This document shows positions 1-7,431 of a stretch of DNA of 64,000 nt, in pieces. The DNA comes from JAGZHZ01 sp963929865 (lineage in GTDB: Bacteria; Bacillota; Clostridia; Lachnospirales; Lachnospiraceae), in contig CAWVKK010000065.1 of NCBI GenBank assembly GCA_963929865.1, forward strand, positions 1 through 64,000, written 5' to 3'. Each line of letters begins with the position of its first letter. Position 1 is the stretch's first letter. Below the pieces are notes generated by a model. It did not search any database. It was given only the letters and a program-made list of their open reading frames with translations, and was not told where the DNA came from. Both the position numbers and the translations under genes were made by a program.

Positions 1-1014
1 GTTCCCGCGCTCCTCTTGGGGCGGTTCTTCCGCGCCGTGTCTTTGGCGTCTTTTTGTCTCTGTGTGCGCCTGCGCCTCTTCTTCGAGCCAGTCTTCCTCA
101 AACTCTTCTTCCTCTGTGGCTGCCGTGCCCTCTTCGATCACAAAATTCGCCACGCTGTGCGCAGGGCTATGCGCTTCTTCCCGCAAGGCTGAGCGCTGTC
201 TTCTGCTCATTTCCCGCTCCAGGCGCTGCTTCGCCTTTCTCTGCTCCCACAGCTCTTTTTGGTGCGCGGATTCCTCCCTGGCAGAATCGTACACTCTCCT
301 GCCGCCCTTTTCGATGCCTGCAAACAGCGATTTTCCCGTCAGAAGGGTAAACGCGATCACGGAGAGGAGGAACAAGATCACATACGTCCCCGCCACGCCG
401 ACTGCCGGACAGCAAAGGCTGCTGAGCGCTCCTCCGATCACGCCGCCCCCGCTTTTTCCAAACGCGCTGATGTCATAGTAGCTGCTTAAGCTTCTCTCCG
501 GGAGATAGCCGTTGGGGATCAGCTCAAAAAATCCGCACAGGACGACGAGCAGAAGCAAAACCGACAGTATCTTGATCCAGACAATCTTATTTCTTTTGTT
601 CGACAGGAAAAAGGCAAAGCCGACGAAGCCCAAAAACGGAACCGCATATCCGAGCATCCCAAACATCCCGAACAGCGCCGTCCCGATCTTCTCGCCGACA
701 GCTCCTCCCATGCCGTATGTCCCGAGCATCGCAAGCACGCACAGTGCCAGGGCAAGCCACAGCACAATCTCGTCCCGGATCCGGCTGTTTTTTTCCTTCG
801 CCTCTATGGCTTCTCTGTGCCTTGTCTGTCTCGCCGCAGCCGCCGTCTTCTTTTTTGATCCGCCCGTTCCTTTTTTTGCCGCCGTCCTTTGCGTCTTTTG
901 TTTCTGCGGCGTTTTTGTGGAGCCTGAACCAGGCGCTGTCTTTGTCTTGTGCGTTTTCTGCGCTGTTGTGCGGGAAGATTTTTTTCCGTCCTTTTTCTGT
1001 GCAGTTGCTGCCAT
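1..1014 (-). CDS. ftsK: DNA translocase FtsK/SpoIIIE, N-terminal part (cut by window edge)
   Basis: The first 338 residues of a membrane-anchored DNA translocase that pumps chromosomes through the division or sporulation septum. The N-terminus is a roughly 75-residue Lys/Thr/Ala-rich cytoplasmic tail (MAATAQKKDGKKSSRTTAQK...). It is followed by about four hydrophobic segments and then a charged Glu-rich linker. The motor domain with its Walker motifs lies beyond the window. The ATG at 1014 has AGGAGT 9 bases upstream. The identity rests on the membrane topology, the linker and the adjacency to tepA, the arrangement seen beside spoIIIE in Bacillus. The ATPase domain itself is not visible. FtsK and SpoIIIE cannot be told apart from this fragment. 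Confidence 0.8.
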   Translation of the reverse strand, partial: MAATAQKKDGKKSSRTTAQKTHKTKTAPGSGSTKTPQKQKTQRTAAKKGTGGSKKKTAAAARQTRHREAIEAKEKNSRIRDEIVLWLALALCVLAMLGTYGMGGAVGEKIGTALFGMFGMLGYAVPFLGFVGFAFFLSNKRNKIVWIKILSVLLLLVVLCGFFELIPNGYLPERSLSSYYDISAFGKSGGGVIGGALSSLCCPAVGVAGTYVILFLLSVIAFTLLTGKSLFAGIEKGGRRVYDSAREESAHQKELWEQRKAKQRLEREMSRRQRSALREEAHSPAHSVANFVIEEGTAATEEEEFEEDWLEEEAQAHTETKRRQRHGAEEPPQEERGN

Positions 1015-1029
1015 AATGTCAATCACTCC

Positions 1030-1908
1030 TTATTTTATTGCAAAATATGCCGCAATCGAAAGCACGCCCATCGCAAAACAGTAGTAGGCGAAAATGCGGA
1101 ATTTTTTCTTTCTCAGAAAATTCAGCGCGCGCCGTATGATCACAAATCCGCTCACGCAGGCAACCGCCGTGCCGATCACGTAGACTCCCAGATAGCTGTT
1201 GATCGTCTGCGTGCCTTCTATTTTGCTGATCTCCAGCAAAAGCGCTCCGATCATGGATGGTATGGAAGCAAGAAATGCATATTTGACCGCAAATTTCCTC
1301 TGAAATCCGCTCAGCAGGCACACGGAGAGAACCATCCCGAGGCTGGAAAGCCCGGGCAGCGCCGCCAGCCCCTGCATGATTCCGATGACAATGCCGTTTC
1401 CGTATCCGACGTCCTTTGGTATCTTGTGTCCGTTTTCCCCCAGGTCTGAGACAAGCAGCAAAATTCCATTGATAAAAAAGCAGATTGCCGGGACCGCAAG
1501 CGTCGTCTTGACAAAGAGGACCAGCTCGCGCGAGGCGGACCCGACAAGCGCGGTGCAGATTGTTGTGATAAAAAGCAAAACGGCAAATTTCCGATAATTA
1601 TTATGTATGATTTTTTTATAGCGCTTCGCTTCATCTTCTTTCTTGTTGTAGACCAGAACCTTCAGGTTTCCAAAAATGTCCCTGACCATCCCGGCTGTCT
1701 CCAGAAAAATTTTTCTGATATCCCGGTAAAAGGTCGCAAAGACCACAATCATCGTCCCGACATGAAGCATGATCAAAAACAGTAAGCTTCCTTCCGGGTC
1801 GAGATGGAACACATTTTGGTAGATTACAAGATGACCGGAGCTTGAGACCGGCAAAAATTCTGTAACGCCCTGTATGATTCCCATCCATATCGCATCCCAA
1901 AGTGACAT
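1030..1908 (-). CDS. uppP: UppP/BacA-family undecaprenyl-diphosphatase homologue with altered second motif
   Basis: A 292-residue polytopic membrane protein of the BacA/UppP family, which dephosphorylates undecaprenyl diphosphate outside the membrane to recycle the cell-wall lipid carrier. The first family motif is intact (GVTEFLPVSSSGHL, residues 14-27, Glu17). The second motif, normally PGxSRSG, reads PGLSSLG (residues 185-191), so the conserved Arg is a Ser. In E. coli BacA that Arg is important for catalysis, so activity here is doubtful. A hydrophilic loop around residues 80-105 is longer than I would expect. The start ATG has GGAGGGATAGG upstream. A promoter overlaps the end of tepA, and the roughly 120-base leader contains a hairpin. 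It lies just upstream of ftsK in the same direction. Confidence 0.85.
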   Translation of the reverse strand: MSLWDAIWMGIIQGVTEFLPVSSSGHLVIYQNVFHLDPEGSLLFLIMLHVGTMIVVFATFYRDIRKIFLETAGMVRDIFGNLKVLVYNKKEDEAKRYKKIIHNNYRKFAVLLFITTICTALVGSASRELVLFVKTTLAVPAICFFINGILLLVSDLGENGHKIPKDVGYGNGIVIGIMQGLAALPGLSSLGMVLSVCLLSGFQRKFAVKYAFLASIPSMIGALLLEISKIEGTQTINSYLGVYVIGTAVACVSGFVIIRRALNFLRKKKFRIFAYYCFAMGVLSIAAYFAIK

Positions 1909-1934
1909 ATTTTCCTATCCCTCCACTTCTTTCC

Positions 1935-1981
1935 GCGGCAGAACCACGAAGGACTGGCGAAAAGGCGGAAGCTGCCGCCTT
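1935..1981 (-). promoter_or_regulatory. uppP leader with mutually exclusive hairpins
   Basis: On the minus strand, AAGGCGG pairs with CCGCCTT (1962-1981) and is followed by TTTTCG, like a weak terminator. The same strand (complement of 1972-1978) can instead pair perfectly over 7 bases with the complement of 1935-1941. The element lies between the uppP promoter and start codon. A regulatory role is inference. Confidence 0.4.
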
Positions 1982-2038
1982 GTGTGTCCGTTCCCAGCCC
2001 GTCTTTTTGTTTCTTTTTTTCTCATCACATAGTTATTA

Positions 2039-2067
2039 ATTATACCACAAATCACTTTGATGTACAA
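2039..2067 (-). promoter_or_regulatory. SigA-type promoter for uppP
   Basis: TTGTAC (2062-2067, complement) and TATAAT (2039-2044, complement) are separated by 17 bases. The -35 lies inside the last codons of tepA. Confidence 0.65.
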
Positions 2068-2714
2068 ATCATTTCCTTTACTTTTCGCAGCGCCTCCCGG
2101 ATTCCGCCCACTTCATCGATCAGCCCTTCCTCGACTGCCTGTTTTCCGACCAGAATCGTCCCCAGATCCTTTGTCAGCATTCCGGTGTCCATCATCAGCT
2201 CCTCGAGCCGTTCTCTCTTTGCTGTGCAGTGCGCTGTGATAAAGTGGAGGATGCGGTCCTGCATCTGCTTGAAATAATCGTACGTCTGTCTCGCTCCGAT
2301 AACCGTGCCGCTCATCCTGACCGGGTGGATCACCATAGTGCCTGTCTCCACGATATAGGAATAGTCCGTCGAGACCGCGATCGGGATTCCGATCGAGTGG
2401 CTTCCTCCCAGGACAAGGGAGACGGTCGGTTTGCTCAGAGACGCGATCATCTCTGCGATCGCAAGCCCTGCTTCCACATCCCCTCCGACGGTGTTGAGCA
2501 GAATCAGCACGCCTTCGACTGCATCGTCGTCCTCAATCGCCGCCAGCTGCGGCAGGACATGCTCATATTTCGTCGTCTTGCTGTTTGCCGGAAGGCATTC
2601 ATGTCCTTCCACCTCGCCGATAACGCTTAAAAGATGGATTTTATGGTTGAGCGTCAGCTGCCCGAATTCCCTGACCATCTCCTTGTCTCTTTCCTGTTTT
2701 TCTTCTCTGCCCAT
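2052..2714 (-). CDS. tepA: TepA-like ClpP-fold serine protease
   Basis: A 220-residue ClpP/crotonase-fold peptidase of the TepA (YmfB) type found beside spoIIIE in Firmicutes. The Ser in GGSHSIGI (Ser107) aligns with the ClpP nucleophile, and His130 in MVIHP is the probable catalytic His. GGDVEAGLAIAEMI forms the preceding oxyanion-side segment. It is probably a cytoplasmic ATPase-independent protease. In B. subtilis TepA degrades small spore proteins and was also linked to protein export. I chose the ATG at 2714, which has AAGGAG 9 bases upstream. An ATG at 2768 would add 18 basic residues, but its purine tract abuts the start codon. The gene is preceded by a strong terminator of the upstream gene. 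Confidence 0.85.
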   Translation of the reverse strand: MGREEKQERDKEMVREFGQLTLNHKIHLLSVIGEVEGHECLPANSKTTKYEHVLPQLAAIEDDDAVEGVLILLNTVGGDVEAGLAIAEMIASLSKPTVSLVLGGSHSIGIPIAVSTDYSYIVETGTMVIHPVRMSGTVIGARQTYDYFKQMQDRILHFITAHCTAKRERLEELMMDTGMLTKDLGTILVGKQAVEEGLIDEVGGIREALRKVKEMICTSK

Positions 2715-2805
2715 GCGGATGCTCTCCTTTTCTTTTTTTCTCAGTATGCCCTTTTTTTGTCTCTTCATCCCTTATGCTCCTGATTTTTTAAGGAAAACAC
2801 CCGCC

Positions 2806-2837
2806 GAAAAAAAGAATGCCGTATCGTTACGGCATTC
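2806..2837 (-). terminator. Rho-independent terminator after the CFI-box gene
   Basis: A perfect 10-bp stem (2814-2823 with 2828-2837) with a TCGT-type loop. On the minus strand it is followed by seven T residues. It lies 48 bases past the stop codon of the gene at 2885-3661. Confidence 0.85.
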
Positions 2838-2884
2838 CCGGATTTTCTTTTCTGTATGGCGGTTTTGTCTTTTTCTCTCTTTTC

Positions 2885-3661
2885 TTACGATCTTTCTCTG
2901 AAAAAGTATCGTTCCTGCAGATCGCGCACCATCTTTATGTACAGCTCCTTGCACTCTTGCAGCTGATTGTTCTCAATCATGCGGATGCACGGCTCCAGGT
3001 ACGTCTCCCATACCCCTTTGTAGATCTCTTTGCGGTCTTTTTTCTGGTTGATGTGCTTGACGATCGTGGGGGCAAGGTCGTAGTACTGCCGGATCACTTC
3101 CTCTCCGTCCGGCTGGCTCATCAGGTATCCGTCCCGGTAATTTCTCAGTAAGGTCAGCTCATAACAGTCGTCCGGCTTTCCGAACGTCTCGCACACAGCC
3201 GTCGTGATATAGCAGAATCTTTTTTTAAATCCCGCCTGGATCTCCGCGTACGTCGCGGCTCTGAGTTTTGTCTTGGGGAACGCTTCCTTCCACGCTTTTA
3301 ACACGGCGTCCACCAAAATCCTTGAGGATTCCCCCTCAAAGTCCAAAATTCCAGGAAGGACGTAGACGGCCATGCACATGTTAAAGTCGATCAGCATCTG
3401 CTGCTGCTTCGTCTTTTTCTTCTCCGCGTCTACCTTTTCTTTTGCTTTGTCCGCCAGGGCGGCGGCCATATTTGCGATAAACTGGTTTTTATCGATCACC
3501 TGCTGATATCCCGCTTCAATTGCCTCATACGTCTCCCGATGCTTCTGGCAGTATTTTCTGAAAGATTTTTCGTACATGTTTCTTCGAAACGTAGCCATCG
3601 GGTCTTCCTCGTCAAAGAGCAGTCTCGGCATTCCTTCAATCCCTGTCAGATAATTGTTCAT
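2885..3661 (-). CDS. CFI-box-type protein of unknown function
   Basis: A 258-residue soluble protein without signal peptide or membrane segment. The middle (residues 60-95) is Lys/Gln-rich and probably helical or coiled. Near residues 149-180 is the block FCYITTAVCETFGKPDDCYE followed by LTLLRNYRDGYL. Its three Cys (150, 157, 166) and following Arg-rich stretch are typical of the small CFI-box module seen at the C-terminus of many uncharacterised clostridial proteins. Here the block is internal, with about 80 residues after it. The gene starts 2 bases after the yebC stop and is probably translationally coupled to it. The function is unknown. The Cys pattern could bind a metal, but that is only a guess. 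Confidence 0.6.
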   Translation of the reverse strand: MNNYLTGIEGMPRLLFDEEDPMATFRRNMYEKSFRKYCQKHRETYEAIEAGYQQVIDKNQFIANMAAALADKAKEKVDAEKKKTKQQQMLIDFNMCMAVYVLPGILDFEGESSRILVDAVLKAWKEAFPKTKLRAATYAEIQAGFKKRFCYITTAVCETFGKPDDCYELTLLRNYRDGYLMSQPDGEEVIRQYYDLAPTIVKHINQKKDRKEIYKGVWETYLEPCIRMIENNQLQECKELYIKMVRDLQERYFFRERS

Positions 3662-3663
3662 AC

Positions 3664-4392
3664 TTATTCATCCCAATTGTGATAAACTGCCTGGACGTCG
3701 TCGTCTTCGTCCAGCAAATCAAGAGTTCTCTGCAAGCATTTGACCGCATTTTCATCGGTCAGCTCAATATAGTTCTGCGGAATCATCGTCACCTCCGCGG
3801 AAGCCATCTGGATTCCTTCTTTTTCCAGTGCCTCTCTGACAGCGGAAAAGTCGTCTGGATCCGTCAGAATTTCATAGCTGTCTTCTTCGTCGGAAAAGTC
3901 TTCCGCTCCCGCGTCGAGCGCCATCATCATCAGATCGTCCGCATCCATGCCGCATTCTTCCTTGTCGATGATGATCTGTCCCTTTTTGTCAAAGCTGTAG
4001 GAGACGCATCCGGGCGTTCCGATGCTGCCGTTTCCCTTCGTAAAAGCGCTCCGGATGTTGGCGGCCGTTCTGTTTTTGTTGTCGGTCAGAGCTTCCACAA
4101 TGATGGCGATGCCGCTTGGTCCGTACCCCTCATACGTGACATATTCGTAGTTGACGGAGTTGGCGTCCCCCGCCGCTTTTTTGATGCCGCGCTCGATCGT
4201 ATCGTTCGGCATGTTGTTTGCCTTCGCCTTTGCGATGACGTCCCGAAGCTTGCTGTTGTTCGCCGGATCCGGACCTCCATCCTTTACTGCTACTGCGATT
4301 TCACGCCCGATAATGGTGAAAATCTTTCCCTTCGCTGCATCGTTTTTTTCCTTCTTATGCTTGATGTTCGCAAATTTTGAATGTCCTGACAT
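3664..4392 (-). CDS. yebC: YebC/PmpR-family (TACO1) protein
   Basis: A 242-residue member of the YebC/TACO1 family, recognised by the opening MSGHSKFANIKHKKEKNDAA and the conserved central stretch GYGPSGIAIIVEALTDNKNR (about residues 88-107). The length is normal. Family members were first described as transcriptional regulators. Later work ties them to translation of difficult sequences such as proline runs. Which applies here cannot be read from the sequence. The start ATG has AAAGGAG 9 bases upstream. The gene sits 6 bases downstream of the CNNM/HlyC gene and 2 bases upstream of the CFI-box gene, so the three probably share a transcript starting near 5800. Confidence 0.93.
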   Translation of the reverse strand: MSGHSKFANIKHKKEKNDAAKGKIFTIIGREIAVAVKDGGPDPANNSKLRDVIAKAKANNMPNDTIERGIKKAAGDANSVNYEYVTYEGYGPSGIAIIVEALTDNKNRTAANIRSAFTKGNGSIGTPGCVSYSFDKKGQIIIDKEECGMDADDLMMMALDAGAEDFSDEEDSYEILTDPDDFSAVREALEKEGIQMASAEVTMIPQNYIELTDENAVKCLQRTLDLLDEDDDVQAVYHNWDE

Positions 4393-4398
4393 GTCTCT

Positions 4399-5754
4399 CT
4401 ACTCCTTTTCTGTCTCTTCTTTTTGCGCCGCATTCTCCTGCGGCAGCTTTGTAACTTTGACTTTATCAATAATTTTATTGGCAACGCTCAGAATCTGGAA
4501 GGAATACCCCTGTTCGGCGATCTCCGAGTGGTCGTCCTCTTCCGGCACTTTGTCCATACGGTCGATCAAAAAGCCGTTTAAGGTCTCGTACTCTCCGCCG
4601 AGCCTAATATTGAGCGCTTCCTCCACATCTTCAAGCGGCGTCAATCCTCTCATCAGATAAGCGTTCTCTCCGATCCGTTCAATCAACGCTTCCTCCTCGT
4701 CGTACTCGTCTTCGATATTCCCCACAATTTCCTCCAGGATATCTTCCATCGCGACGAGTCCTGCTGTCTGCCCGTACTCGTCGAGCACGATCACCATCTG
4801 TATTCTTTTAAGCTGCATACTCTTAAACAGCTCATGGATATTTCTCGTCTCCGGTATCAGCACAGCCGGCCGGATCAGGTTTGGGATGTCTTTGACCGGG
4901 CAGTCTGCGTACCGGTTTTCCATCTGTATCTTCATCGCGTCCTTAAGGTGGATGATCCCTATGATCTCATCCATATTTTCCAGATAAACCGGAAATCTGG
5001 AATAGCCGCTTTCAAGCATGAACGCCAGATTTTCGCCGAAGCTCTTTTTTGCGTCGAGGGCGGTGATATGTTTGCGGTGTATCATGATGTCCCTCGCCTC
5101 TTTGTCTCCAAACTCAAAGATGTTCTGGATCATCTCCGCCTCGCTCGCCAGAAAAACGCCCTGTTCATGCCCTTCGTGGACCATGGAAATGATTTCTTCC
5201 TCCGTCACGTCGTCTTGTATTTTATGCGGATCCACTCCGAACAGCCTGGCGATCTGACCGGAAAGGGCGGAGATCACATATGTAAACGGTCTCATGAGGG
5301 TCATGCTGACGCGGATGAGGCGGCAGCAGCGCAGCGTCCACGTCTTGGGGCGGTGGACCGCCACAATCTTCGGGACGATCCATCCTAAAGAGACCATGAG
5401 AACAAAGGCGAGAAAGAGATTGACGGCAATGCTCCCCCAGTAAATCAGCTCTCTGTTGTCCGACGCGGTGCGCAGCATCGCCTCAAATCCGATTCCGCCC
5501 CAGCCTGTCAGCGCCATGCCCAAAAGCAGGTACGACGCCCCGCAGACGGCGTAAATCGTCTGCGTCAGCACCGCAGGATTTGTCTTCCATTCCAGAAGCT
5601 GCTTTGCCTTTTGATCGCCTTCTTTTGTTTTTTCCTCCAGCCAGCTTTCTCTGACCTCCTGCAGCGCCGCTCCAAATCCGTAGTGGACCGCGTTGATCCA
5701 GATCAAAACGCCCAGCAGCAGCAGCGCAAAAGCAGGATGATCCCTACTATCCAT
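4399..5754 (-). CDS. CNNM/HlyC-CorC-type membrane protein (DUF21 + CBS pair)
   Basis: A 451-residue membrane protein of the hemolysin C/CorC/CNNM family. Residues 1-180 hold an N-terminal DUF21 region with about four membrane helices. A tandem CBS pair follows (roughly 215-335; IMIHRKHITALDAKK... and VLDEYGQTAGLVAMEDILEE). A C-terminal CorC/HlyC domain covers about 350-435. Relatives take part in Mg2+ or Co2+ efflux and resistance. The name hemolysin is historical and haemolysis should not be assumed. The start ATG has AAAGGAG upstream and a good SigA promoter lies 50-80 bases before it. It is the likely first gene of the unit that continues with yebC. Confidence 0.88.
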   Translation of the reverse strand: MDSRDHPAFALLLLGVLIWINAVHYGFGAALQEVRESWLEEKTKEGDQKAKQLLEWKTNPAVLTQTIYAVCGASYLLLGMALTGWGGIGFEAMLRTASDNRELIYWGSIAVNLFLAFVLMVSLGWIVPKIVAVHRPKTWTLRCCRLIRVSMTLMRPFTYVISALSGQIARLFGVDPHKIQDDVTEEEIISMVHEGHEQGVFLASEAEMIQNIFEFGDKEARDIMIHRKHITALDAKKSFGENLAFMLESGYSRFPVYLENMDEIIGIIHLKDAMKIQMENRYADCPVKDIPNLIRPAVLIPETRNIHELFKSMQLKRIQMVIVLDEYGQTAGLVAMEDILEEIVGNIEDEYDEEEALIERIGENAYLMRGLTPLEDVEEALNIRLGGEYETLNGFLIDRMDKVPEEDDHSEIAEQGYSFQILSVANKIIDKVKVTKLPQENAAQKEETEKE

Positions 5755-5806
5755 AACTTCAGCTCCTTTTATCCGCTTGATTCGTCAAATGGTAATAACA
5801 CTAGAA

Positions 5807-5835
5807 AATATATCATTTTCCCCCTCATTAGTCAA
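5807..5835 (-). promoter_or_regulatory. SigA-type promoter for the CNNM-yebC unit
   Basis: TTGACT (complement of 5830-5835) and TATATT (complement of 5807-5812) with a 17-base spacer. Confidence 0.65.
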
Positions 5836-5861
5836 GATTGTGTTAAAGACGCGCTGCCGGC

Positions 5862-6209
5862 CTATGTAGTCAGCTCCAGACTGATCTCCAGAGCGCGGTT
5901 TACCTGCTGCAGCAGCTCCTGGTCCAGATGGCAGACCCTGTCTTTTAGCCGCTTTTTGTCAATCGTGCGCAGCTGCTCCAGCAAAATAACGGAATCCTTG
6001 ACGATGTCGCACCTGCCGCATTCGATTTCCACATGCGTCGGCAGCTTCGCCTTGTTCATCCTCGATGTGATCGCCGCGCAGATCACAGTCGGGCTGTGGC
6101 GGTTTCCGATGTCATTTTGGATGATCAGCACCGGACGGACGCCTCCTTGCTCCGACCCCACGACGGGTCTTAAATCTGCGTAAAAAATATCCCCTCTTTT
6201 AATAATCAC
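5862..6209 (-). CDS. mazF: MazF/PemK-family endoribonuclease (NdoA-like)
   Basis: A 115-residue MazF-type mRNA interferase. The signature KRGDIFYADLRPVVGSEQGG and VRPVLIIQNDIGN near the N-terminus matches the B. subtilis EndoA group, and AAITS near residue 55 fits the conserved Thr/Ser segment. I place the start at the GTG at 6209 (VIIKRGD...), which has GGAG 10 bases upstream and gives the family length. An ATG at 6248 would add 13 charged residues without support. As in Bacillus the gene follows alr. The usual MazE/EndoAI antitoxin gene between them is absent: the intergenic space is only 100 bases and no such frame is seen. Confidence 0.9.
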   Translation of the reverse strand: MIIKRGDIFYADLRPVVGSEQGGVRPVLIIQNDIGNRHSPTVICAAITSRMNKAKLPTHVEIECGRCDIVKDSVILLEQLRTIDKKRLKDRVCHLDQELLQQVNRALEISLELTT

Positions 6210-6309
6210 ACATTTCACACTCCGATTTTTTTCTTCTTTTTCTCTCATTGTGTCCAGATTTTTTATCGATATGCGTCTTGTGTGTCTTTTCTTTTTCTAT
6301 TTCTGATTT

Positions 6310-7431
6310 TTATTTTCCCATCACAACTCTTGGGACCCGCTTGCCGATATCGCAGACAAACTCATACGGGAACCGCCCGGACAGCTCCGCGAGCGTCTCC
6401 ACGGAAAGTCCCTCCCCCATCAGCGTGACCTCGTCGAGTTCTTTTGCCTGCGGAATTTCCGAGACGTCCACCATAAACTGATCCATGCAGATTCTTCCCA
6501 GAATCGGCGCTTTCTTTCCGTGAATCAGCACCCACCCCTTGTTTGAGAGGCTTCTGGGATATCCGTCCCCGTATCCCACCGGGATGGTGGCCACCCTCGT
6601 CTCTTTTTCCGTCACGAACGTCCCCCCGTAGCTGACCGGGACGCCTGCCTTGATGGTCTTCACATAGACGATATGGCTTTTTAATTCCATCACCGGTCTT
6701 AATACGACTTTATCTCTTTTGACCTCCTCAGACGGGTAAATCCCGTAGATGGAGATGCCCGCCCGCACTGCGTCGAGATTTGCCTCCGGCATCTCTAAAA
6801 TGCCCGCGCTGTTGGAGCAGTGTTTAAGCGGGATCGAAATCCCGGCTTCTTCCACCTTTTTGACAAACGCTTCATATCTTGCAAGCTGCGCGCGCGCGCT
6901 CGTCTTATCTGCCTCGTCTGCCCTCGCAAAATGCGTGAACATTCCTTCGATCTCGATTGCGTCAAGCGCTGCGATCTTTTGAATCTCCGCGGCGCTCTCC
7001 TCAGTGTCCGCGTACCCGATCCGGCTCATCCCCGTATCGAGGGCAATGTGGATCTTTCCTGTCGTCCCCGCCCGCTTTGCCGCCTCGGCAAATCGGACGG
7101 CCGTATGGTACTGAAAGATGGCGGGGCGGATCTGCAGCCGCGCCATCTCCTCGTAGTCCTCCTCAAATGTGTAGCCCAAAATCAGAATCGGCTTCGCAAT
7201 CCCCTCCTTGCGCAGCGCAAAGGCTTCCTGCGCCGTTGCGACCGCAAAGCCCCAGATATATTCGTACGGCTCTGCCAGGCGGGCGATCGGGACAGCCCCG
7301 TGCCCGTATCCGTCCGTCTTGATCACGGCGATCATCTTCACTCCCGGTTTTAAATTCTGTTTCATCTGTCTGAAATTTTCCTCTGCTGCATCCAGGTGAA
7401 TGGCTGCATACACTCTGCTGTTTTGTCTCAT
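6310..7431 (-). CDS. alr: Alanine racemase
   Basis: A 373-residue PLP-dependent enzyme converting L-alanine to D-alanine for peptidoglycan. The PLP lysine is Lys38 in AVIKTDGYGHG. The C-terminal part carries VSYGGTFVTEKETRVA and IPVGYGDGYPR, then GRICMDQFMVD, all standard for Alr. The start ATG at 7431 overlaps the stop of nnrD by four bases (ATGA), so the two are translationally coupled. The reading frame stays open upstream to 8289 inside nnrD, but that extension is not coding. mazF lies about 100 bases downstream. Confidence 0.96.
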   Translation of the reverse strand: MRQNSRVYAAIHLDAAEENFRQMKQNLKPGVKMIAVIKTDGYGHGAVPIARLAEPYEYIWGFAVATAQEAFALRKEGIAKPILILGYTFEEDYEEMARLQIRPAIFQYHTAVRFAEAAKRAGTTGKIHIALDTGMSRIGYADTEESAAEIQKIAALDAIEIEGMFTHFARADEADKTSARAQLARYEAFVKKVEEAGISIPLKHCSNSAGILEMPEANLDAVRAGISIYGIYPSEEVKRDKVVLRPVMELKSHIVYVKTIKAGVPVSYGGTFVTEKETRVATIPVGYGDGYPRSLSNKGWVLIHGKKAPILGRICMDQFMVDVSEIPQAKELDEVTLMGEGLSVETLAELSGRFPYEFVCDIGKRVPRVVMGK

